Shown here one piece after another: positions 20,512 through 25,711 of a DNA stretch of 25,711 bases. Numbering within the stretch: the first letter of the stretch is position 1; each line of letters starts with the position of its first letter. The notes under the pieces are model-generated. The model worked only from the letters and a program-made list of their open reading frames with translations. It had not been told where the DNA came from and did not search any database. Both the position numbers and the translations under genes were made by a program. The DNA is taken from the NCBI GenBank assembly GCA_031423755.1, contig JANPGC010000058.1:1-25711 (forward strand), read 5' to 3'. Source of the stretch: JANMEX01 sp031423755 (GTDB lineage: Bacteria > Pseudomonadota > Alphaproteobacteria > Rhizobiales > Rhizobiaceae).

Positions 20512-22044
20512 TCACCCGAACTTCTTCACGCTCTCCACAGCCACTGTCCCGGCCTCTTCCATCTTCTGCCGCGCCTTCAGCACACGGTCGCGCGGGAAAA
20601 CCGCAATCGCCTCGGTGCCTTCGCGCAGCTTGGATCGCAGGTCAAACTTGCCGCCGTGCAGTTGCATCAGCGCCTGGACGATGGGCAAGCCAAGGCCCGT
20701 GCCTTGCTCGGCGTTCTTGATGGCAATGGAGCCTTGACCGAAAGCCGACAACACCACAGGAATTTCATCTTCGGCAATGCCCGGGCCATTGTCCTTGACC
20801 GAGACATATTGGCCGCCGCCATGGGTCCAGCCCACATGGATGCTGATTTCACCGCCAACCGGTGTGAACTTGACGGCGTTGGACAGCAGGTTCAGCATGA
20901 TTTGGCGGACCGAACGCTCGTCGGCCCAGATATGCGGGAGCGCTTGTTCAAAGTTGGAAATGATTTTGATGTCCTTGCCGCGCGCTTTCAGGGCGACAAG
21001 ATGCATCGCATCCTCGGCAATATCGGACAGGCGCAGCACCTCTTCCGTCAGCGCATGCCGTCCGGCCTCGACGCGAGACAGGTCCAGTATCTCATTGATA
21101 AGGTTCAGAAGATGCTGGCCGCTGTCATTGATGTCCTGCGCATATTCCTTGTAGGTGCCATTCTCCATCGGGCCGAGCACTTCATTGGCCATCACCTCGG
21201 AAAAGCCGAGAATGGCGTTCAGCGGCGTGCGCAGTTCATGGCTCATCGAGGCGAGGAAGCGTGATTTGGCAAGATTGGCTTCCTCCGCGCGCCCGCGCGC
21301 CTCGTCGGACATGCTCTTGGCCGTTTCGAGCTCGGCGATGAGGGCGTCTTTCTCGGATTGGTGCTCAAGGCTTTGCCGGGCAGACTGGTTGAGAAAATTG
21401 CCGATGAATGAAAAGAACACGACTGCCGATACCAACGTGACCACCATCGCGGCCTGCGACGGGTCGCGCAGGTTTGCAGTGAAAGCCGTGTATGCCGCCA
21501 CCGGCAGGCTGAACGACAGCATCAGTGCGCGGCGCAGCGTGGCCGTCACAATCGCGGTTGACGCCATCGCCAGCAGCAGAATGACCGCCTGCAGCACGCT
21601 TGACTGGGTCTGCACGCATGCGTCGCACTCAAACGCTGCAAACCACGCCCAGCAGAGCCCCGCGCCGACATGGGCGGCCAGCATCCGGCCTGACCAGGCG
21701 GCGACATCGACGTCCAAAGTGGGTGTTTGATCGAGCTTTTGTGACATGTAGCCAAGAAAACCGTAGAATGCCGAGGAGACGGCAGCCCAGAGGATCGCTT
21801 GCGGGCCGAAGCCGGCGAGCATGGCAACACCGGTGACCGTGAGCAGGATCAGTGGGATAGCTGTTATCAGCGCCACCATCGTGTGCGCGTGAACCTTCAG
21901 AAGTTCAGCCGTAAAATCAGCCGTTCCGCCTTCGTTCAGACGGTCGCGGGTGCGCCTTATCGTTCTGGCGACATCCGGATTGCGGGTGCGCCTGGTGCGG
22001 TCAACGATGTTTTTGTCGGCAATACCCGAACGCACCGGCTTCAT
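20512..22044 (-). CDS. Membrane sensor histidine kinase, PleC/DivJ/PdhS-like core
   Basis: About 510 residues. An N-terminal region with five or six hydrophobic segments (about residues 55-215) and no recognisable sensory domain leads into a coiled coil (about 222-260). The HisKA box is FLASMSHELRTPLNAILGFSE, with phospho-accepting His269. The ATPase domain has the N box (MLNLLSNAVKF, Asn389), the G1 box DNGPGIAEDE and the G2 box GTGLGLPI. The H-box wording, including GFSEVMANEVLGP, is typical of alphaproteobacterial PleC/DivJ/PdhS kinases. No response regulator is nearby, so it is an orphan kinase. The start ATG 22044 has AAGAAG upstream; the frame extends to 22146 but would then overlap the divergent gene region. 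Confidence 0.85.
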   Translation of the reverse strand: MKPVRSGIADKNIVDRTRRTRNPDVARTIRRTRDRLNEGGTADFTAELLKVHAHTMVALITAIPLILLTVTGVAMLAGFGPQAILWAAVSSAFYGFLGYMSQKLDQTPTLDVDVAAWSGRMLAAHVGAGLCWAWFAAFECDACVQTQSSVLQAVILLLAMASTAIVTATLRRALMLSFSLPVAAYTAFTANLRDPSQAAMVVTLVSAVVFFSFIGNFLNQSARQSLEHQSEKDALIAELETAKSMSDEARGRAEEANLAKSRFLASMSHELRTPLNAILGFSEVMANEVLGPMENGTYKEYAQDINDSGQHLLNLINEILDLSRVEAGRHALTEEVLRLSDIAEDAMHLVALKARGKDIKIISNFEQALPHIWADERSVRQIMLNLLSNAVKFTPVGGEISIHVGWTHGGGQYVSVKDNGPGIAEDEIPVVLSAFGQGSIAIKNAEQGTGLGLPIVQALMQLHGGKFDLRSKLREGTEAIAVFPRDRVLKARQKMEEAGTVAVESVKKFG

Positions 22045-22156
22045 CTTGAACTTCTTGCTCGTCTTTCCCTGGAATATATGGTCAAGAAATCCTATCGCGG
22101 CATGATTAATGAACGGTTCCCTTCCGGCCGTTCTGATTGATTTCAAAGGTGATTTT

Positions 22157-22765
22157 TTGGCCTACCGCCGCGCATACCGATCTTCGCCGCATCGCCGCCA
22201 GCACCCTGTTCTCGACTGGGCGATGACGCTCGGCTTTTTCGGGTTTCTGGTGTTTGCCATTGTCCGCTATGGCCAAATTGAGCAGTTCAATCATAGCGGC
22301 AATGCCATTGTGTTGGATGGCGACACGATCATGCTTTCGGGGCGGAAAATCCGGCTTGAAGGCATCGACGCGCCGGAATTCAGCCAGACATGCAAGGCAA
22401 AGTCCGGGTCCTATCCATGCGGGCGCGAAGCCAGGAAGCAGTTGGTGGCGCTGGCCAAGGGCGGCACCGTTGAATGTTCCGGCTGGCAGGATGACAAGTA
22501 TGGCCGGTTTCTGGGTTCCTGCATCGTCGGTCAGGTCGATTTGAACCGGCAGATGGTGCTTTCGGGCTGGGCGGTTTCCTATGGTGATTATCTTGCAGAG
22601 GAGGCGGCCGCGAGGAAAGCGGGGAAGGGCGTCTGGCAGGGAGAATTTGACCGTCCTTCCGTTTGGCGCAAGACGCATGACCGCTTCGCCGCAGCCAATG
22701 ATGCGCCGCACGATTTCTGGTACAAATTGACAGCTTTCCTTCGCCGGATGTTTGGGATTGAATAG
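22157..22765 (+). CDS. Membrane-anchored thermonuclease (SNase-like) protein
   Basis: About 202 residues. A short basic N-terminus and one membrane helix (about 22-37) precede a staphylococcal-nuclease domain. The domain has VLDGDTIML (52-60), IRLEGIDAPEF (65-75) and KYGRFLG (114-120). The counterparts of SNase Arg35, Glu43 and Arg87 appear to be Arg66, Glu74 and Arg117, so catalysis is likely intact. SNase proteins are Ca-dependent DNA/RNA nucleases; the anchor suggests action on the periplasmic side. The start is uncertain. TTG 22157 has AAAGG at a good distance, whereas ATG 22109, in the same frame, has no visible ribosome binding site and would add 16 residues. It is divergent from the histidine kinase. 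Confidence 0.8.
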   Translation: MAYRRAYRSSPHRRQHPVLDWAMTLGFFGFLVFAIVRYGQIEQFNHSGNAIVLDGDTIMLSGRKIRLEGIDAPEFSQTCKAKSGSYPCGREARKQLVALAKGGTVECSGWQDDKYGRFLGSCIVGQVDLNRQMVLSGWAVSYGDYLAEEAAARKAGKGVWQGEFDRPSVWRKTHDRFAAANDAPHDFWYKLTAFLRRMFGIE

Positions 22766-22784
22766 GCGCCAAGAGGAGAATGCC

Positions 22785-23396
22785 ATGAAGCTCTACGACG
22801 GCGGTCGCGCGCCCAATCCGCGGCGGGTCCGCATCTTTCTCGCCGAAAAGGGCATCGAGGTGCCACTCGTGCCGGTCGATATGGCGGCGATGGAGCACAA
22901 GGGTGACACCGTGACCAGCCGCAATCCGCTGCAGCGCTTGCCGGTGCTTGAGCTTGACAATGGGACCATCCTTTCCGAATCCGTCGCAATCTGCCGCTAT
23001 TTCGAGGAATTGCAGCCCGAACCCGCTCTGTTCGGCACGGGCGCGCTTGGCAGGGCAACCGTTGAAATGTGGAACCGGCGGATGGAGTTGAACCTGTTGG
23101 CGTCCGTTGCTGCCGCCTTCCGCCATGTGCATCCCGCAATGAAAGAATGGGAAGTCCCGCAGGTGCCCGAGTGGGGCGAGATCAACAAGCCGAAAGTGAT
23201 TGCGTTTCTGGACATGATGGACAAGGAACTTGCCCTTCGAGAGTTTGCGGCAGGCGACATGTTTTCGATTGCTGATATCACCGGACTTGTGGCCATGGAT
23301 TTCATGAAGCCAGCCAAAATCGCCATCCCGGAACATCTTTCAAACGTGCTGCGCTGGAAAGCGTCGCTCACTGCAAGGCCATCCGCCTCGGCATGA
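22785..23396 (+). CDS. Glutathione S-transferase family protein
   Basis: A 203-residue cytosolic GST. The N-terminal thioredoxin-like domain has KLYDGGRAPNPRRVRIFLAEKG (in two overlapping parts), NPLQRLPVLELDNG with the cis-Pro that positions glutathione, and ILSESVAICRYFEE, whose ESxAI motif contacts the glutathione gamma-glutamyl group. The helical C-terminal domain holds FSIADITGLVAMDF, the conserved N-capping box region. The usual Ser/Cys/Tyr nucleophile position is not obvious. The substrate is unknown. The start ATG 22785 has a strong GAGGAGAA, 20 bp after the thermonuclease stop. The stop overlaps the start of the next gene (ATGA). Confidence 0.88.
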   Translation: MKLYDGGRAPNPRRVRIFLAEKGIEVPLVPVDMAAMEHKGDTVTSRNPLQRLPVLELDNGTILSESVAICRYFEELQPEPALFGTGALGRATVEMWNRRMELNLLASVAAAFRHVHPAMKEWEVPQVPEWGEINKPKVIAFLDMMDKELALREFAAGDMFSIADITGLVAMDFMKPAKIAIPEHLSNVLRWKASLTARPSASA

Positions 23397-24007
23397 GCGA
23401 CGCCGCGCTTGATGAGCTTGTCCGGGAGATCAAAGCCTGCCGCATTTGCGCCGAACACCCGTCCGGCAAGCCGCTGCCGCACGAGCCGAGGCCGGTTGTC
23501 GTCGCCTCGCAAACCGCGCGCATCCTGATTGCCGGGCAGGCGCCGGGCACGCGGGTGCATGCTTCCGGCGTGCCGTTCACGGATCCGTCCGGCGACCGGC
23601 TTCGGGCTTGGATTGGGGTGACGCCGGAGCAGTTTTACAACCCTGACCTCTTCGCCATCGCGCCGATGGGCTTTTGCTTTCCGGGTCTTGATGCCCATGG
23701 CAGCGACTTGCCGCCGCGCAGGGAATGCGCTCCGGCATGGCGCGCCCGGCTGTTGGCGCTGATGCCGCAGATTGATCTCGTCCTGGCCATCGGCGGTTAT
23801 GCGCAACGTTGGCATTTGAAATCCACGCGGATTTCGAACGTCAATCGAGCGCTATTGGAGTGGCGTTCCCATGCTGAGAATTCCCCGAAAATCTTTCCCC
23901 TGCCGCACCCGTCATGGCGCAATTCCGGCTGGCTGAAGCGTAACCCGTGGTTTGAGCAGGAACTGCTCCCCGTTCTGCGCCATGAGGTGGCGCTTCGAAT
24001 CGGCTGA
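23393..24007 (+). CDS. Uracil-DNA glycosylase superfamily protein with four-cysteine pattern
   Basis: A 204-residue protein of the UDG fold. The water-activating motif region is LIAGQAPGTRVHASGVPFTDPSG (45-67, in the style of GEAPG...GxPFxGxxG in family 4 enzymes). The second motif is PLPHPSWRNSGW (169-180). Cysteines 16, 19, 95 and 112 (C-x2-C-x75-C-x16-C) match the spacing type that holds a [4Fe-4S] cluster in family 4 and 5 UDGs; this is my inference. Such enzymes remove uracil from DNA. In motif 1 the acidic residue after GQAPG seen in family 4 is absent, so activity or specificity could differ. It is translationally coupled to the GST gene by ATGA. Confidence 0.8.
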   Translation: MSDAALDELVREIKACRICAEHPSGKPLPHEPRPVVVASQTARILIAGQAPGTRVHASGVPFTDPSGDRLRAWIGVTPEQFYNPDLFAIAPMGFCFPGLDAHGSDLPPRRECAPAWRARLLALMPQIDLVLAIGGYAQRWHLKSTRISNVNRALLEWRSHAENSPKIFPLPHPSWRNSGWLKRNPWFEQELLPVLRHEVALRIG

Positions 24008-24103
24008 AATGTCATTCCTGAATACGCGACTATTTGGATAGAGATTATTGCCAAACCAGTAAAAATGATCCATTAGGAGAAAATCATTCTCTTGGAGCCC
24101 ACC

Positions 24104-24592
24104 ATGGATCGCCTCGACCGAAAAATTCTCCGCCTGCTGCAGGAAGACGCCACGCTTGCCGTTGCTGATATTGCCAAGAAGGTCGGCCTTTCCACCACGC
24201 CCTGCTGGCGGCGCATTCAGAAGCTGGAGGAGGACGGCGTTGTCATGCGCCGCGTTGCCGTGCTCGATCCTGAAAAGATCAACACCAAAGTCACCGTGTT
24301 CGTGTCGATCCGGACCGGCTCGCACAATGTGGAATGGCTGAAACGTTTCTCGGAACTGGTTCAGGAATTCCCGGAAGTTGTTGAATTTTATCGCATGTCC
24401 GGCGATGTGGATTATCTGTTGAAAGTCGTGGTGCCGGACATCGCCGCCTATGACGCCTTCTATAAGCGGATGATCGCCAAGATCGACATCCGTGATGTGT
24501 CGTCAGCGTTTGCGATGGAGCAGATCAAATACACCACGCAGCTGCCGCTGGATTACATGATTTTGGACAAGGACAGTGGCAGCGCGACATAA
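24104..24592 (+). CDS. Lrp/AsnC-family regulator, DecR (YbaO)-like
   Basis: A 162-residue regulator. An N-terminal AsnC helix-turn-helix (about 1-60: LDRKILRLLQEDATLAVADIAKKVGLSTTPCWRRIQKLE, in part) is followed by a RAM ligand-binding domain (about 65-150). The stretches STTPCWRRI, VAVLDPEKI, FYRMSGDVDYL and SSFAMEQIKYTTQLPL closely track E. coli DecR/YbaO, a cysteine-responsive activator of cysteine detoxification, as recalled. The start is ATG 24104 with GGAG six bases upstream (24094-24097). The leader contains an AATGAT...ATCATT inverted repeat (about 24064-24087), a possible autoregulatory site. It converges on the AlkD-like gene with only 4 bp between stops. Confidence 0.87.
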   Translation: MDRLDRKILRLLQEDATLAVADIAKKVGLSTTPCWRRIQKLEEDGVVMRRVAVLDPEKINTKVTVFVSIRTGSHNVEWLKRFSELVQEFPEVVEFYRMSGDVDYLLKVVVPDIAAYDAFYKRMIAKIDIRDVSSAFAMEQIKYTTQLPLDYMILDKDSGSAT

Positions 24593-24596
24593 ATTC

Positions 24597-25325
24597 TCAA
24601 TTGCGTTTCGCCAGGTTCCCCTCGCGCTTTTCAATGCCGGCCAACGTCTTCTGCGAAGTCAGCTCCCGTACCGCATCCTTGCCGATGCGCCGCGCGGTCT
24701 TGTCATTTGACGCACTGAGTTCCCGCGCCAACTCCACCGCCGCGTGGTTCAAGCTCATCGAGCGCTTGCCAATCGAGCGCAGTGCCCAACTCACCGCCTT
24801 CCAGACAAAATTGCGAGGGTCGCTGGCGTGCCGTCTGATCATCGGCAGAAAGCCAAGCATGGTGGAATCCGGCTCTTGCTTCCGGTGCACTGACGACCAT
24901 GCCATCATGGCAAATGCCGTGCGGCGCACGAACTCGCGCTCGTCGGCAGCGAATTCGTCGATGAGGCGGCGCCAGTCAGCGCAGTCGACGAACAGGTCTG
25001 ATACGCCGTCGACAATGTCCCAGGAGTCGAACTCTGCGGCCCAAGCCCTTGCATCTGCTGCCGTAAACCGCTTCGGATCGGCGGTCACCGAGGCGATGAA
25101 CTGCGCCTCCATGATGCGGCTGGCCCAAAGCGCAAACGCCCGCTCGTGGTTGCGCTTGATCTTCCTGGCGATATCGCGCTGGACGTCGTGCGAAATGCCG
25201 AGCGCCCGCTCGATCCTGATGCCGTAGCGCTTCATCCCCTGCCGGTTTTCTTCCGAGCCGATGGACCGGAGATAGGCGATCACCTCCGCTGGCGTTGAGG
25301 CAGGAGACAGCGCGTCCAAACTCAC
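24597..25325 (-). CDS. DNA alkylation repair protein, AlkD-like HEAT-repeat
   Basis: A 242-residue all-helical protein of the AlkD family. Recognisable elements are IAYLRSIGSEENRQGMKRYGI near the N-terminus (in two parts), DSWDIVDGVS in the middle (AlkD has its catalytic Asp in a W-D motif nearby) and NFVWKAVSWALRSIGKRS towards the C-terminus. AlkD enzymes excise bulky or cationic alkylated bases by wrapping the duplex in HEAT-like repeats. Whether this member is active cannot be told. The start is GTG 25325, which overlaps the stop of the upstream dehydrogenase gene (GTGA); coupling is likely, although the two functions are unrelated. Confidence 0.82.
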   Translation of the reverse strand: MSLDALSPASTPAEVIAYLRSIGSEENRQGMKRYGIRIERALGISHDVQRDIARKIKRNHERAFALWASRIMEAQFIASVTADPKRFTAADARAWAAEFDSWDIVDGVSDLFVDCADWRRLIDEFAADEREFVRRTAFAMMAWSSVHRKQEPDSTMLGFLPMIRRHASDPRNFVWKAVSWALRSIGKRSMSLNHAAVELARELSASNDKTARRIGKDAVRELTSQKTLAGIEKREGNLAKRN

Positions 25326-25711
25326 TTCTCCAGCCGCGCCAAAAGGCTCGACGTATCCCAGCGCTTGCCGCCAAGCTTCTGCACTTCGCCGTAAAACTGA
25401 TCGACCAGCGCCGTGACCGGCAGCGTCGCACCGTTGCGGCTGGCTTCGGCCAGGCAGATGCCCAGGTCCTTGCGCATCCAGTCAACGGCAAAGCCGAAGT
25501 CAAACTTGCCGACATTCATCGTCTTGTGGCGGTTTTCCATTTGCCAGGAACCGGCTGCGCCTTTGGAGAGGACGGCAATCAACGGCTCGACTTCGAGGCC
25601 CGCCTTCTTGGCAAAATGGATGCCTTCCGCCAGACCCTGCACAAGTCCGGCGATGCAGATCTGGTTGACCATCTTGGCAAGCTGGCCAGACCCTGCCGGC
25701 CCCATCAGGCC
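25322..25711 (-). CDS. NAD(P)-dependent beta-hydroxyacid dehydrogenase (3-hydroxyisobutyrate dehydrogenase family), C-terminal fragment
   Basis: The frame is open to the window edge at 25711 and ends at TGA (25324-25322), giving about 129 C-terminal residues. GPAGSGQLAKMVNQ contains the catalytic Lys motif (GxGxxxKxxNN) of the HIBADH/GarR/GlxR family. KDLGICLAEA and the helical C-terminal domain follow as expected. The N-terminal Rossmann domain with GxGxxG is outside the window. The family oxidises 3-hydroxyisobutyrate or tartronate-type hydroxyacids; the exact substrate cannot be told from this part. Confidence 0.85.
   Translation of the reverse strand, partial: GLMGPAGSGQLAKMVNQICIAGLVQGLAEGIHFAKKAGLEVEPLIAVLSKGAAGSWQMENRHKTMNVGKFDFGFAVDWMRKDLGICLAEASRNGATLPVTALVDQFYGEVQKLGGKRWDTSSLLARLEK

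Noticed and set aside
1..25711. tRNA or rRNA genes, CRISPR arrays, insertion sequences, integrase or phage genes
   Set aside because: No cloverleaf-like segments, regularly spaced repeats, transposase motifs or attachment-site duplications were seen on either strand by eye.

Overview
The window is GC-rich chromosomal DNA from an alphaproteobacterium, most likely of the Hyphomicrobiales (rhizobia, Brucella and relatives). The grounds are the style of the predicted proteins, the cobS/cobT pair, the CaiD-type hydratase next to an NDP-forming acyl-CoA synthetase, the PleC/DivJ/PdhS-like histidine kinase core and a rhizobial-type intergenic repeat. The genus cannot be fixed by eye. No tRNA, rRNA, insertion sequence, phage gene or CRISPR array is visible. 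Genes are tightly packed, with many 4-bp ATGA/GTGA overlaps and abutting convergent stops.

Layout. 1-2454 (+): the 3' end of an NDP-forming acyl-CoA synthetase, a CaiD-like enoyl-CoA hydratase and an EamA-family exporter. 2476-3133 (-): two small cysteine-rich secreted proteins in tandem. 3359-3715 (+): a four-helix EamA/SMR-like membrane protein. 3716-15053: a large carbohydrate island. 15379-16368: dusA. 16369-16800: a non-coding gap with two GC-rich hairpins. 16801-17625: a TSUP permease. 17622-18541 (-): a DUF1289 protein and a membrane aspartic protease. 18560-20474: divergent cobS and cobT. 20512-22044 (-): an orphan histidine kinase. 22157-24007 (+): a thermonuclease, a glutathione S-transferase and a uracil-DNA-glycosylase-like protein. 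24104-24592 (+): a DecR-like Lrp/AsnC regulator. 24597-25711 (-): an AlkD-like protein and the C-terminal part of a beta-hydroxyacid dehydrogenase.

The carbohydrate island holds two complete ribose-type ABC importers. System 1 has a solute-binding protein on the + strand. Divergent from it on the - strand are a single-NBD ATPase, a permease, a GntR/FadR-family regulator, a ROK sugar kinase and an inositol-monophosphatase-family phosphatase. System 2 (all -) has a solute-binding protein, a double-NBD ATPase, a permease and a cytosolic GH127 enzyme (beta-L-arabinofuranosidase family, with the catalytic Glu/Cys and Zn ligands intact). The inferred job is to import a furanosidic, plant-type sugar or oligosaccharide, hydrolyse it in the cytoplasm and phosphorylate the product. 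The substrate is not proven and no downstream catabolic enzymes are in the window.

The most interesting signal is regulatory. The two solute-binding-protein genes share one promoter layout. A near-identical 17-bp palindrome (TATTTGTCAGACAAATA and a 15/17 variant) lies exactly 2 bp upstream of a TTGAC-type -35 box, followed by a 17-bp spacer and a -10 box. A leader hairpin follows, with a CATGG(G)AGG core beginning 41-42 nt past the -10. This suggests that the GntR protein encoded in the island controls both transport systems as one regulon.
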